A DNA stretch of 62,841 nt from a virus (IMGVR_UViG_3300027759_000093:1-62841), one strand, 5' to 3'; shown: positions 43,788 through 53,268, counted from the stretch's first letter. Notes: generated from the sequence alone by a model not told the origin. Numbers and translations: made by a program.

Positions 43788-43876
43788 TGCCAATAGTAAA
43801 AGTTTCAAACCCTACACCCCTTCTTCCGCCAGTAATAAAAATTGGCAAAAAAATATTTAAGATCAAAATAAAGTAG
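43787..43876 (+). CDS. Basic micro-protein
   Basis: 29 residues: MPIVKVSNPTPLLPPVIKIG then KKIFKIKIK. TAATG overlap. Between two virion genes. Weak support. Confidence 0.45.
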   Translation: MPIVKVSNPTPLLPPVIKIGKKIFKIKIK

Positions 43877-43888
43877 TTAAGATAAGTC

Positions 43889-44605
43889 ATGGCTAAAAGC
43901 ATGGACTTTCCCCCAAAGAAAAAATATCTAGAAACAATCCAAGAGGTTAAAACAACAGAGTACGTCGCTGTTCCTGGAATCACTGGAGAAAAAGGAGAAG
44001 TCGGTCCACCAGGGCCTCCAGGACTACAAGGACCCAAAGGTGACAAAGGCGATAAAGGTGATCCAGGAAGACAAGGACCACAGGGTGAACGTGGAGAGCC
44101 AGGAAGAGCAGGGGATGGATATGACAGCCCATCTGGACAGTATCCTGGTTGGGCTTATTATGCAAATAAAAGTATTCAAGAATATAGACTAGGTCCAGAA
44201 AGAGGCGAAGACGGTTGGGTAAATTTTTTCTTAGACATAGACGAATCAAAAACCGTTGAAACCTATTTGCCAAACAGATCGGTTTCACTATTAAACCCAA
44301 CAGCAAGAAACATAAATTTAAAAACCTTAAAGGTTGGCTCAAAAGTAGATATTAGGTATGATTTTTCTTTAGAAACCTATACTTCAAATACGGAGGTTTG
44401 GATAAGAACTCTTTTAAGAGATGAAGAAATTTCTCCAATGGGATATGTTGGATTACTTAAATATCAGTACTCGTATGACATTTCACACTGTCAAACCATC
44501 TTTATCAATAGCGATAGAATTAAAAACTATGGAGGGCAACCTCAAATTAGAACTGACAACGAAGGCTCTTTTATTTTAAAAGGCATATATGTATCAGTCT
44601 CTTAG
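43889..44605 (+). CDS. Collagen-like virion fibre protein
   Basis: 238 residues. A Gly-x-Y triplet region (about residues 34-75: [20 protein letters not shown], then [20 protein letters not shown]) would form a trimeric collagen-like stalk. The remainder is a beta-rich globular head ([33 protein letters not shown]). Typical of receptor-binding fibres. An ATG at 43901 is an alternative start. Confidence 0.82.
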   Translation: MAKSMDFPPKKKYLETIQEVKTTEYVAVPGITGEKGEVGPPGPPGLQGPKGDKGDKGDPGRQGPQGERGEPGRAGDGYDSPSGQYPGWAYYANKSIQEYRLGPERGEDGWVNFFLDIDESKTVETYLPNRSVSLLNPTARNINLKTLKVGSKVDIRYDFSLETYTSNTEVWIRTLLRDEEISPMGYVGLLKYQYSYDISHCQTIFINSDRIKNYGGQPQIRTDNEGSFILKGIYVSVS

Positions 44606-44629
44606 TGGTATAATGTTACAGGAGGAATA

Positions 44630-44980
44630 ATGGCATTTCCAGGTTCTTATAATTTTAGTTACTATCGTGGTGATAGGTATGAGTTTGTAATCCGTCCAAA
44701 AACTGCAAATGGTGGCGCTTTTGATTTAACAGGTTATAGCGCAAACTTTACTGTTGCCAATGCAAGAGGAGAAGGTAAAACTCAGTACGAAATGCAGGCT
44801 GTTGTTGATGGCTCTGCAGATACCGTAACTTGCACAATCCTACCAGGCGCAGGAGAAGCGTTAACTGCTGGAAGTTATGTCTATGACGTTCAAATAGATT
44901 CTGGCGCAACATTAGTTTATACACTTTTAACGGGGACTGTAACAGTAGTAGATGATATTACTGGAGCAGATGATTCATAA
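44630..44980 (+). CDS. Virion beta-domain protein B
   Basis: 116 residues, AGGAGGAATA upstream and TGGTATAAT at about 44606. YNFSYYRGDRYEFVIRPKTA, FDLTGYSANFTVANARG, then VYDVQIDSGATLVYTLLTGT. Same plan as 43389-43787. Probably an upper baseplate or fibre-base subunit. Confidence 0.65.
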   Translation: MAFPGSYNFSYYRGDRYEFVIRPKTANGGAFDLTGYSANFTVANARGEGKTQYEMQAVVDGSADTVTCTILPGAGEALTAGSYVYDVQIDSGATLVYTLLTGTVTVVDDITGADDS

Positions 44981-45555
44981 TGGTTGACGTACTACTTAAT
45001 ACTGATGATGTTGTTGTTATAGGACCACCAGAATCAATTGATTTATTAATTGATATTGGGCCACAAGGAACTCGTGGAAGTAAATTTATTGTTGGTTCTG
45101 GAGAGCCTAATGCGCTAACAGCAAGTGGTGTTTTATTTGGAACTGCTTTAATCCTAAATGATATGTATATTAATACCGCTCCAGGAGAAAATTATGGATA
45201 CATGTATCAATATATATCTCAGGCTGGTGCAAATACTTGGGTTCAAGTTTTAAAAGTAAGTCCAGCAATTTACTCATCTGTAAGAGCAGTTACTTTTACA
45301 TCTGGAGCAGGATCAACAACCATTCCCATATCAAACATTGTAACAGTTAGTGGTTCACCACTTACCGCTTCAAATTTTAGTGTTCAGTTTCAAATTGAAG
45401 GGGCAAACCCAATTGCTTCGTCAATGGAGATTCCTGCTTTAGCAGGTGCAGGAACAAACCTGGTAATAAATTTTGACGCAGTTCAATATAGTGGTGGCAC
45501 TTGGTCAGCACTTACTGGAAGTAAGACGGTTCATCTGTTTATTTCTATAGTTTGA
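44980..45555 (+). CDS. Virion protein with short collagen-like start
   Basis: 191 residues. VVVIGPPESIDLLIDIGPQG, then YINTAPGENYGYMYQYISQA and beta-rich ends. The IGPQGTRGSKF stretch resembles fibre linkers. Starts on the last base of the previous stop. Confidence 0.6.
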   Translation: MVDVLLNTDDVVVIGPPESIDLLIDIGPQGTRGSKFIVGSGEPNALTASGVLFGTALILNDMYINTAPGENYGYMYQYISQAGANTWVQVLKVSPAIYSSVRAVTFTSGAGSTTIPISNIVTVSGSPLTASNFSVQFQIEGANPIASSMEIPALAGAGTNLVINFDAVQYSGGTWSALTGSKTVHLFISIV

Positions 45556-45589
45556 TATAAAAATGGTATAATTTTAAAGAGGTGACCAC

Positions 45590-46069
45590 ATGGCTGTAGA
45601 AAATATAGGAAATTTAGTACCAACAAAAATTCCAGCATTAGCAGACGATGCTAATATTCAGGACGCACTAAAGGCATATCACTACGGCTCGTATGATTTT
45701 GATACCGCAGAAAATAATTCAGCAAATCTTTTAAATCCATCAATTGCTTACACAATTAATAATTTGCAAAGTCAAATTACCACAAAGGCTGCGCTAGAAG
45801 TTGCAGCAAGGGATAGTTCAAGAGCAACAACAACCGCTCCGACTGCAGCAGCATTTACAGCATTCTCTAATACAATACCAGATGGATATATTTGGGTAGA
45901 CAAAGATGCAGCAGCACCAGTAGGGTATATATCAGCAACATCTGTCTATACTGCAACACAGCCAACAACGGGGCTGGCTAATGGCGTTATTTGGATTAAA
46001 AAGGGATCAAGTCCTTTAGAGATGTATGTTTATAATGGCGACACTAGCGCATTTAATCGGGTGATCTAG
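45590..46069 (+). CDS. Virion/fibre protein
   Basis: 159 residues, AAAGAGGTGACC upstream, TGGTATAAT at about 45566. ALADDANIQDALKAYHYGSY resembles the fibre-base motif IQDALxxYHYG (short helical adaptor), then a Ser/Thr-rich tail with GYIWVDKDAAAPVGY. Confidence 0.65.
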   Translation: MAVENIGNLVPTKIPALADDANIQDALKAYHYGSYDFDTAENNSANLLNPSIAYTINNLQSQITTKAALEVAARDSSRATTTAPTAAAFTAFSNTIPDGYIWVDKDAAAPVGYISATSVYTATQPTTGLANGVIWIKKGSSPLEMYVYNGDTSAFNRVI

Positions 46070-46494
46070 TGCCAACATTTAATACAGATGGTAAACCAGG
46101 ATATATTTATAATGTAGCAGACGATACATGGTATGAATTATCTGGCAAGACAGACACATCTGGAACCTTTGAATGGGCTGGTCTACAAAGTTATTTATCT
46201 GCTGTAACAATGCTTGAAGCACTGGTTGCAAAAAAAGGTATAAATAATTACCTTAATCCAACAGCAAGAGATACATCAATTACTTCACCAACCGCAGGAT
46301 CAATATGTGTAATAAGACAAGATGGCAGTGGAAACGTAATAAACCAACTTCAGGTTTATAGTGGATCAACGTGGGTTCCTTTTATTCCAGCACAAGCAGG
46401 AAATGCTGGAAAGGTTTTACAAACAGATGGTATAATAACATCATGGCAAGACTCAAGTGGATTGCCAGATGTATTCTTATTAATGGGAGGCTAA
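46069..46494 (+). CDS. Virion/fibre protein
   Basis: 141 residues from GTG 46069 (TAGTG overlap). FNTDGKPGYIYNVADDTWYE, LSGKTDTSGTFEWAG, VIRQDGSGNVINQLQVYSGS and AGNAGKVLQTDGIITSWQ, all short fibre beta elements. The GKVLxTDGxxxxW block recurs in 53766-55571. Confidence 0.65.
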   Translation: MPTFNTDGKPGYIYNVADDTWYELSGKTDTSGTFEWAGLQSYLSAVTMLEALVAKKGINNYLNPTARDTSITSPTAGSICVIRQDGSGNVINQLQVYSGSTWVPFIPAQAGNAGKVLQTDGIITSWQDSSGLPDVFLLMGG

Positions 46495-46497
46495 CAA

Positions 46498-46830
46498 ATG
46501 GCAACAGCATATAAAGTACTAGCACAGAACGCACCAAGTGCTACTACAGAAACAACACTTTACACAGTACCATCATCAACTTCTTCAGTGATTTCAACTA
46601 TTGCAATATGTAATCAGGCAGGATCTTCAGGAACATACCGAATTGTGGTACGTCCAGCAGCAGATGCCTCAACAACACAAAAACACTACATTGTTTACGG
46701 AGCAACAGTTGCAGCAAATGACTCAATTATGCTGACTCTCGGACTAACCCTTGCAACAGGAGACCTTGTTCGTGTTTATGCATCTTCAGCAAACATGTCA
46801 TTTTCAGCATTTGGTTCAGAACTTTCCTAA
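46498..46830 (+). CDS. Small virion beta-sandwich protein
   Basis: 110 residues: AYKVLAQNAPSATTETTLYT, VPSSTSSVISTIAICNQAGS, then GATVAANDSIMLTLGLTLAT and ASSANMSFSAFGSEL. This order is common in tail-fibre-associated proteins of aquatic phages. Confidence 0.7.
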   Translation: MATAYKVLAQNAPSATTETTLYTVPSSTSSVISTIAICNQAGSSGTYRIVVRPAADASTTQKHYIVYGATVAANDSIMLTLGLTLATGDLVRVYASSANMSFSAFGSELS

Positions 46831-46852
46831 TTAAAGATTGAGGTAATACATT

Positions 46853-48052
46853 ATGGCAGTAAGAAAAGCAAGCGATTCTAACCTAACTGGCAAGAAGTAC
46901 AATGATGGTTCGGCTGGTGGAACAAAAGTTCCAGATGTTGTGGATCCCGTAACTCCTGGAACACCTACTATCACTGCCTCGTCAGCGTCTGTTCCTTTTA
47001 CTGCTTCAGAAAAAGGTGGAGCGGCTTCAACCTATACAGTAACATCAAGTCCAGGAGCACTTACTGGATCAGGAGCATCTTCCCCAATTACAGTTAGTGG
47101 TCTTTCAGATGACACATCCTATACATTTACAATTGCTGGAACTAATGCAACAGCAACAGGACCAGCAAGTGCTCCAAGCACAAGCGTAACAGTTCCTAAC
47201 TATCCATTAAACGAAACAGATAATTTTAATAGAACAAATGCTGTTAATTTAGGCACAGCATCTGGCAATGGAAGCACTTGGGACAATGTTCGTGGTACTT
47301 GGACAGCAGATGGTACACAAGCAACTTCTGCTAACACACCAAGTGATAACAGTATTTCAAGAGTCTATACTAAAGGAACTACAATTACTAATCTGCAAGT
47401 AGATACTTTAGGAACTGGTGGTGTAGGTGTTGCTTTTTGGGTATCAGATGCCAATTCTTGGTATGCTGCAACAGTTTTCCATTCAACAACTTCGGGCAGC
47501 AACACAACCTGTTCTGGAGGTTGTACTCAGGGTGGCGGATACTGTGCAACTTGCTGTGGTGGTCAACACACCTATCAGCAATATCACGGAAGACAGCATT
47601 GCTGCGATGGCTACAACCTTGGCTATTCAAATAACTCTGGCGCATGCGATTCTCACTATGGTTTTTATTGCCAAGTTTCAAGCCGTGGAAACTGTGGCTG
47701 TAGCGGAAGTTGGGGATTTTATTATGCATGTACCGCAAACGTAACCACAAACTTTACAAACTATATTTCAAACTTTAAATTACTTAAAAATGGTAGTGCC
47801 CTTGTAAACTCACAATACAATTCAAACACTTCCGCATACTCTAGTGCTGGTTCAATATGTATTACAACCTCTGGAGACGCTATTTCTTACTTGGTATATG
47901 AAAATGCCAACAAGGGTGGATCAACTAGAGCATCTGGATCATATACCGATACTGGTGCTACAAAATCAAGATATATGGGAATCTTTAAGGGAGATGGTGG
48001 AACCAACCAGGGATCAAACGTTGATAACTTTAGCGTAACGGTAACTACCTGA
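46853..48052 (+). CDS. Fibronectin-III and LamG-like fibre protein with Cys-rich insert
   Basis: 399 residues. Residues about 30-120 form an Fn3-like domain (TPGTPTITASSASVPFTASE, SDDTSYTFTIAGTNA). The rest reads like a concanavalin/LamG fold (NFNRTNAVNLGTASGNGSTW; FKLLKNGSALVN) interrupted by a 74-residue insert (Cys220 to Cys293) with 12 cysteines and many Gly, His and Tyr. Probably a glycan-binding adhesin. Confidence 0.7.
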   Translation: MAVRKASDSNLTGKKYNDGSAGGTKVPDVVDPVTPGTPTITASSASVPFTASEKGGAASTYTVTSSPGALTGSGASSPITVSGLSDDTSYTFTIAGTNATATGPASAPSTSVTVPNYPLNETDNFNRTNAVNLGTASGNGSTWDNVRGTWTADGTQATSANTPSDNSISRVYTKGTTITNLQVDTLGTGGVGVAFWVSDANSWYAATVFHSTTSGSNTTCSGGCTQGGGYCATCCGGQHTYQQYHGRQHCCDGYNLGYSNNSGACDSHYGFYCQVSSRGNCGCSGSWGFYYACTANVTTNFTNYISNFKLLKNGSALVNSQYNSNTSAYSSAGSICITTSGDAISYLVYENANKGGSTRASGSYTDTGATKSRYMGIFKGDGGTNQGSNVDNFSVTVTT

Positions 48053-48067
48053 TAAAATGGGGGAAAA

Positions 48068-48313
48068 ATGGAAAATGAAGACAACAGGACAGCAAGACCA
48101 TGGGATTTATTTAATAAAAACATTGGTCGTGTACAAACAATTGTTGCAGAAGAACGCATGTCTATTTGTAATGGATGTGATAGACTTATTAAGGCTACCA
48201 AAAATTGCAAAGAGTGTGGCTGTTTTATGACACTTAAAACAAAATTGCCTAACGCAGAATGCCCACTGGGCAAATGGGGTAAGGTTACAATAGATATAAC
48301 TAAGGAGATATGA
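48068..48313 (+). CDS. DUF6171-like Cys-rich protein
   Basis: 81 residues. ERMSICNGCDRLIKATKNCK, ECGCFMTLKTKLPNAECPLG, KW. Six Cys in the pattern CxxC, CxxCGC, CP. This matches the small DUF6171-type proteins found next to phage tail genes. Zn binding likely. ATGA overlap with the next gene. Confidence 0.75.
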   Translation: MENEDNRTARPWDLFNKNIGRVQTIVAEERMSICNGCDRLIKATKNCKECGCFMTLKTKLPNAECPLGKWGKVTIDITKEI

Positions 48314-49038
48314 TGTCAGAAGAAAATAATGAACAGCAAGTTGCACTTCCACCAGTAAAAATTGCTTTTATAATTGAGGGTTTTGTTGCTGATGTAATGC
48401 ATACTGATGAGCGATTAGGGGCAATTTTTACAAGCAATCCATTAATTAAAGATGTAACTGCCGTAGATGGCAGTCAAATGGCTTGGCTTGAGGATGTTTA
48501 TGATCCTGAAACAGAAACCTTCAGTAGAGATGGTGTTTCCCCAACTGCCCAAGGTGGAGATGATATGCCACCAATTAAAATTGCTTTGATATTAGACAAC
48601 ACAGTTGTTGATGTACTACATACAGATGAAAGACTGGCTGCAATACTTTTAAATCATCCAATTATTAAAAATGTAACTGGAGAAGATGGAAATGCAACTA
48701 CACAGTATGGTGATATCCATAATAGCGAAACAGATTCTTTTGAGCGACCATATGGAGAGTTTAAACGTCCACCAGAAGAACCTCTGTATGACAATTGGGT
48801 AATGGATGAAGAACTTGGTCATATAGTTCCGCCAATTGCATATCCACAAGATGGAAAGTTGTACGCTTGGGATTTTGGTCTAAATAACTGGGTTGAAGAT
48901 CTTCCAAGGCCAGCAAATGCATTTGAAGGTTGGGTAATGGATGAGGAATTAGGTAATTTGGTTCCACCAATTCCATATCCAGAAGATGGAAAAAGATATG
49001 TTTGGGATAATCCAACTCAGAGTTGGGTTGAAGACTAA
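48310..49038 (+). CDS. Virion protein with two kinds of internal repeats
   Basis: 242 residues. The first half has two copies of KIAxIIEGxVxDVxHTDERL. The second has two copies of NWVMDEELGHIVPPIAYPQD / GWVMDEELGNLVPPIPYPED, each ending with a Trp-x-x-D turn. Similar WxxDxxxxxWxxP(x)PxPxDGxxYxWD units occur in many aquatic phage fibre-linked proteins. Adjacent ATG at 48313 also possible. Confidence 0.68.
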   Translation: MMSEENNEQQVALPPVKIAFIIEGFVADVMHTDERLGAIFTSNPLIKDVTAVDGSQMAWLEDVYDPETETFSRDGVSPTAQGGDDMPPIKIALILDNTVVDVLHTDERLAAILLNHPIIKNVTGEDGNATTQYGDIHNSETDSFERPYGEFKRPPEEPLYDNWVMDEELGHIVPPIAYPQDGKLYAWDFGLNNWVEDLPRPANAFEGWVMDEELGNLVPPIPYPEDGKRYVWDNPTQSWVED

Positions 49039-49054
49039 ATTAAAAAATAAATAA

Positions 49055-49095
49055 AAAAATACCCCCAAGGCATAAAGCCAAGGGGGATTTTTTAT
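49055..49095. terminator. Bidirectional terminator
   Basis: CCCCC-AAGGC (49062-49071) pairs with GCC-AAGGGGG (49077-49086), flanked by A7 and T6. It separates the converging 48310 and 49103 genes. Confidence 0.9.
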
Positions 49096-49102
49096 TTAAT
49101 TG

Positions 49103-49645
49103 TTATTTACATGGATACTTGTTATACCACTCTTTATACCGTGTTCCATTTACGGAACTCCAAGCAGACCAGTCTTTTCCACCCTTAGTCATGTGGAGAG
49201 CAATCTCTGCATTCACTACTGGGTTTAACAACTCAGCGTTTGAATCCAGTTCAAATTTTTCTCTACGATCTGAACCTAGTTCCCCAAGCATATTTATTTG
49301 AAATACACCATAAGAACTATCTCCAGTTTTTACATTGCCGTTAAAGGCAAGAGGACGACCATTAGACTCTGCCTTTGCAATAGCACAAGCAGACCTTAAA
49401 GCCCTTCCTTCAAACCCAACCTGACGCAACATATCAACTAACTGCCCATCAGTCAAATTATGAGCATTTTCATACTTTTCTAATTTTTTATCTTTAGAAA
49501 CCAAAAAAGCCACCTGTTGGGTGGCAGATTTCACGGACTGTTTAATTAGTAAGTTATTTTCATTTGTTGCATTTGCTGAAGCCGAAAAGACGGTACTGCA
49601 AATAACCAACGTTAATACCCCTAGCCAAACATTTGCTTCTCTCAT
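49103..49645 (-). CDS. Secreted lysozyme-like lytic transglycosylase
   Basis: 180 residues from ATG 49645 (CTAGGAGGT upstream). Signal peptide REANVWLGVLTLVICSTVFS, cleavage near ANA. The SLT/lysozyme-like fold shows ACAIAKAESNGRPLAFNG (catalytic Glu in AESNG), SSYGVFQINML and NAEIALHMTKGGKDWSAWSS. The Sec signal distinguishes it from the cytosolic endolysin at 2358. It could act from outside the membrane during lysis, or in the virion. It is the only minus-strand gene in the late region. Confidence 0.85.
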   Translation of the reverse strand: MREANVWLGVLTLVICSTVFSASANATNENNLLIKQSVKSATQQVAFLVSKDKKLEKYENAHNLTDGQLVDMLRQVGFEGRALRSACAIAKAESNGRPLAFNGNVKTGDSSYGVFQINMLGELGSDRREKFELDSNAELLNPVVNAEIALHMTKGGKDWSAWSSVNGTRYKEWYNKYPCK

Positions 49646-49669
49646 TGTAGAATACCTCCTAGAGAACAA

Positions 49670-49689
49670 ATGCTACCTACTGGTAGCAT
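49670..49689. promoter_or_regulatory. Perfect 8-bp inverted repeat upstream of transglycosylase
   Basis: ATGCTACC-TACT-GGTAGCAT, 25 bases before the ATG. Either an operator or a leader hairpin. Confidence 0.6.
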
Positions 49690-49789
49690 GTATTAATTAT
49701 AACACTAATTTGGCTCTTTGGTCAAGTTAAAGCAATAAATATAAAAATCTTTTAAATATTACATTAGTTAATGGTATAATGATATAACT

Positions 49790-50236
49790 ATGGCACAATA
49801 TAGAAACCCCGATGAATCTGCAATTTCGCCTCAACCAACGGCTCCAGCAACATATAATCTTGGAAATATTCCGCCACTAGTTAACTGGACAGTTGTTATC
49901 GGAGACAGTGCTTCTTTTAGAATTTATGTAGAAGATGATCTTGGAAATGAATTAGATTATACAAATGATGAAAGCGGAGATATTACTGGTTGGGATATAA
50001 AAGCAGATTTTAGACGGTACTCAGATAATATTGGAACCGACTTAATATTTAGCGTAACTCCATATGCAACAGAGTTTGATGATCCAGGAGAATTCACAGT
50101 AACCATATCCCCAGCACAATCTAAGCAACTAAGAACTGGCGACGTATTTGATGTTCAGTTATCTGACGCTACTCGTGTTTGGACGGTATGTCAAGGTGAA
50201 ATGATTATGATAGGTGAAGTTACAGATCAGAGTTAA
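49790..50236 (+). CDS. Virion beta-domain protein C
   Basis: 148 residues. LVNWTVVIGDSASFRIYVED, DITGWDIKADFRRYSDNIGT, then VFDVQLSDATRVWTVCQGEM. Same plan as 43389 and 44630. TGGTATAAT at about 49772-49780. Confidence 0.65.
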   Translation: MAQYRNPDESAISPQPTAPATYNLGNIPPLVNWTVVIGDSASFRIYVEDDLGNELDYTNDESGDITGWDIKADFRRYSDNIGTDLIFSVTPYATEFDDPGEFTVTISPAQSKQLRTGDVFDVQLSDATRVWTVCQGEMIMIGEVTDQS

Positions 50237-50239
50237 TAT

Positions 50240-50581
50240 ATGGCTATCACAACAATCAGCAATATATCAAACCCCATTTCCATTCAAGATATAAAACCAA
50301 CAAAAACCCTCTCTAATATAAAGCCATTTAATTCAACAGCCTCTAATGTTGCTTTAGGTGCAGTTCTTGCTATTGCTACATTAACCAATACCGTCGCAGT
50401 TTCTGATTTAAAACCAATACCGTCAAATTTTCAAAAAGTAGACTATGCAAAAGTTATTACACCAACATCGGTTTTGCCTTTTAGGCTTACACTTACAAAC
50501 ATCGGGATTGAGGGATATAATCCAGCAAACCCTCCTGGAATTGGTATTCAGATAATTGGTTTCTCTAATTATATTCTTTAA
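50240..50581 (+). CDS. Virion-associated hypothetical protein
   Basis: 113 residues, beta- and Ser/Thr-rich (TISNISNPISIQDIKPTKTL; NVALGAVLAIATLTNTVAVS). No family recognised. Between fibre genes. Confidence 0.55.
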   Translation: MAITTISNISNPISIQDIKPTKTLSNIKPFNSTASNVALGAVLAIATLTNTVAVSDLKPIPSNFQKVDYAKVITPTSVLPFRLTLTNIGIEGYNPANPPGIGIQIIGFSNYIL

Positions 50582-50601
50582 CATAATGATATAATATCCT
50601 C

Positions 50602-51048
50602 ATGGCAAAGATATCAACCACCAACGTAAAGGCCCTGTTTCAAACAGGCGATAGACCAACTCAGGAAAACTATGTAGATTTAATTGATAGTACTTCTGCT
50701 AGGTCTACCGACTTAGGATCAGACGGCAATAACGAGTTAACAATTAATGGAATTGAAAACTCAACAGTGTTTGATAGTTTTACCGCAAGTGAATGGCGAT
50801 CAATGAAATATATGATCTCACTCAAGCATGTAGCAGGCGGTGCAAATAAGTACGCTGTTACAGAATTAACAATATTGAATGATGGATCAGATGTATCTGT
50901 TAGTCAATATGGCACTATTGAAAATGATGGGAATATTGGCACCATCTCTGTTTCAAAGGCTGGAGACACAGTTTCACTGACTGTTGTCCCTGTGGGGGGA
51001 AGTACACCTATAACTCTACGCTACATGCGTATGGGATTAAAGGCCTAA
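50602..51048 (+). CDS. Virion/fibre protein
   Basis: 148 residues. TTNVKALFQTGDRPTQENYV resembles fibre-base adaptors, then SMKYMISLKHVAGGANKYAV and TVVPVGGSTPITLRYMRMGL. The end matches the C-terminal domain of 51064-53250 (YIVQMKKGNDIEVIELLVTV). TATAAT is seven bases before the ATG. Confidence 0.65.
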   Translation: MAKISTTNVKALFQTGDRPTQENYVDLIDSTSARSTDLGSDGNNELTINGIENSTVFDSFTASEWRSMKYMISLKHVAGGANKYAVTELTILNDGSDVSVSQYGTIENDGNIGTISVSKAGDTVSLTVVPVGGSTPITLRYMRMGLKA

Positions 51049-51063
51049 CTAAGGAGATAAAAG

Positions 51064-53250
51064 ATGGCAACCGTAACAAAAGATTTTAGAGTAAAATCGG
51101 GACTGATAGTTGAGGGATCAACTGCGACCGTTAATGGAAAGAACGTAATCACAGCAGGCACAATAGATGCTAAGGGTGATTTATTAGTAGGCAGTGCAGA
51201 CGATGCAGTAGCACGTCTTGGCATTGGATCAGATGGACAAGTACTTACAGCAGCGTCAGGAGCAACATATGGCGTTCAATGGTCAAACCCTGCAGCAGTT
51301 GGTGTATTTGATACATCAATTACCTTTGAAGGCGCAACAGCAGATGCCTACGAGACAACTCTTACAGTTGCAGACCCAACAGCAGATCGTACAATTACAC
51401 TTCCTAACGTAACAGGTACCGTAGTTACATCTGGTGATACTGGTACAGTTACAGCAACAATGCTTGCTTCAGATTCAGTAACTACCGTAAAGATTTTAAA
51501 CGCTAACGTAACAGCAGCAAAACTTGCTTCAGATTCTGTAGAGACAGCAAAGATTGTTGACGCTAACGTAACTAACGCTAAACTTGCTGCAGACTCAGTA
51601 ACAACAGCAAAGATTACAGACTCAAACGTAACAGCAGCAAAATTGGCTGCAGATTCAGTTACAACTGTAAAGATTCTTGATGCTAACGTAACAGATGCAA
51701 AACTTGCTGCAAACTCAGTAACAAATGCTAAGATTGCAGATTCAGCAGTAGACACAGCAGAGATTGCTGCAAGTGCAGTAACTACAGCAAAAATTGCAGA
51801 CCTAAACGTAACCACTGGTAAACTTGCAGATAGCGCAGTAACAACAGCAAAGATTGCAGATGCTAACGTAACAGAAGGAAAACTTGCTTCAGATTCTGTA
51901 ACAACAGCAAAGGTTGCAGATTCTGCAATAACTTCAGCAAAGATTGCTAACGATACAATTGTAAACGCAGACATTAACTCTGCAGCAGCAATTGATCAAT
52001 CAAAGATCTCAGGACTTACAACATCACTTAGCGAAAAATTAGCAACTGCTGGCGGAACAATGTCTGGCGCAATTGCAATGGGTACAAACAAGATTACAGG
52101 TCTTGGAGATCCAACATCTTCACAAGATGCAGCAACTAAAAACTATGTAGACGGCGTTGCTCAAGGTCTTGATATTAAGGCTTCTGTTTGGGCAGCAACA
52201 ACAGCAGAATTAACTGGTGTAACTTATGATAGTGGTAGTGGTACTTTTACAGGAAATGCTACTGGTCTATACTATATAGATAACCAAAGCGGCGGTCCAG
52301 GAACAAGATTTCTTGTAAAAAATCAAACCGATGTAACACAAAATGGTATTTATCAAACAACTGTTACTGGCTCTGATGGATCAAGAGGTCCAGCCGCAGC
52401 AATAGTGTTAACTCGTACAAGCGATGCTAATAACATTGGTGTTGATTTAACTGGTGGATCATTTGTTTTCGTAGAGGCTGGAGAAACAAACGGTGGAAAA
52501 GGGTTTGTTTGTCTTTCAACTGTCGTTGAAAATGGTGGCAATACTTGGGCTCAATTCTCAGGAGCAGGAACATTTGTTGCAGGTAATGGTTTAACACTAA
52601 CTGGTAATTCATTTAGCATTAATACAACTATTACAGCAGATCTTTCTACCGCTCAAACATTAACAAACAAAACACTTACATCACCAACACTAACAACTCC
52701 AAACCTTGGAACACCAAGTGCATTAACACTTACAAATGCAACTGGTCTTCCAGTAGCAACTGGTATCTCAGGTCTTGGAACTGGCGTAGCAACATTCCTT
52801 GCAACTCCATCTTCTTCAAACCTTGCAGCAGCATTAACTGATGAAGCAGGTTCTGGAACAGTAGCATTTACTACTAGCCCAACTTTTGTTACACCAACTC
52901 TTGGTGCAGCAGCAGCGACAAGTATTGCTCTTCCAGATGTTCTTCTTGGTTCTGCTCTTGCTACCGCTTCAACTTCAGCAACAACAATTGATACATGGTC
53001 AGCAACAACATACTCAAGTGCTAAATATATCGTACAAATGAAAAAAGGTAATGATATTGAAGTAATTGAATTACTTGTTACAGTTGATGGATCAAATAAC
53101 GTTTACTTAACAGAGTATGCAGATGTAATCAGCAACGCTGAACTAGGAACAACTAACGCTGTTTACAGTGGTGGAAACGTTCTTCTTCAGGTAACTGGTG
53201 CAGCAGCAGATACCGATGTTAAAGTACACAAGATTTATATTGAAGCATAA
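51064..53250 (+). CDS. Long tail fibre with DSVTTAKI repeats
   Basis: 728 residues. After a short N-terminal domain (TVTKDFRVKSGLIVEG, shared with 53269), residues about 130-310 consist of about nine 20-residue units of the form ADSVTTAKIxDxNVTxAKLA, probably a repeating beta-helix shaft. NYVDGVAQGLDIKASVWAAT starts a globular part, and two [20 protein letters not shown] linkers precede a C-terminal head domain. Architecture of a trimeric fibre. Confidence 0.82.
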   Translation: MATVTKDFRVKSGLIVEGSTATVNGKNVITAGTIDAKGDLLVGSADDAVARLGIGSDGQVLTAASGATYGVQWSNPAAVGVFDTSITFEGATADAYETTLTVADPTADRTITLPNVTGTVVTSGDTGTVTATMLASDSVTTVKILNANVTAAKLASDSVETAKIVDANVTNAKLAADSVTTAKITDSNVTAAKLAADSVTTVKILDANVTDAKLAANSVTNAKIADSAVDTAEIAASAVTTAKIADLNVTTGKLADSAVTTAKIADANVTEGKLASDSVTTAKVADSAITSAKIANDTIVNADINSAAAIDQSKISGLTTSLSEKLATAGGTMSGAIAMGTNKITGLGDPTSSQDAATKNYVDGVAQGLDIKASVWAATTAELTGVTYDSGSGTFTGNATGLYYIDNQSGGPGTRFLVKNQTDVTQNGIYQTTVTGSDGSRGPAAAIVLTRTSDANNIGVDLTGGSFVFVEAGETNGGKGFVCLSTVVENGGNTWAQFSGAGTFVAGNGLTLTGNSFSINTTITADLSTAQTLTNKTLTSPTLTTPNLGTPSALTLTNATGLPVATGISGLGTGVATFLATPSSSNLAAALTDEAGSGTVAFTTSPTFVTPTLGAAAATSIALPDVLLGSALATASTSATTIDTWSATTYSSAKYIVQMKKGNDIEVIELLVTVDGSNNVYLTEYADVISNAELGTTNAVYSGGNVLLQVTGAAADTDVKVHKIYIEA
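51465..51965 (+). repeat. About 60-bp imperfect tandem repeats in the fibre gene
   Basis: Units built on gcttcagattcagtaactac and aagatt..gctaacgtaac recur eight to nine times, encoding SVTTAKI and NVTxAKL. Prone to recombination. Confidence 0.8.
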
Positions 53251-53268
53251 CTAGAATAGAGGTTAGAA

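Noticed and set aside
47388-47750. Frames opposite or within the Cys-rich fibre gene
   Set aside because: They lack starts with ribosome sites and lie wholly inside a well-supported gene.
46853-48052. Diversity-generating retroelement target at the Cys-rich insert
   Set aside because: No reverse transcriptase or template repeat is visible in the window, and the insert is not Asn-codon (AAY) rich.
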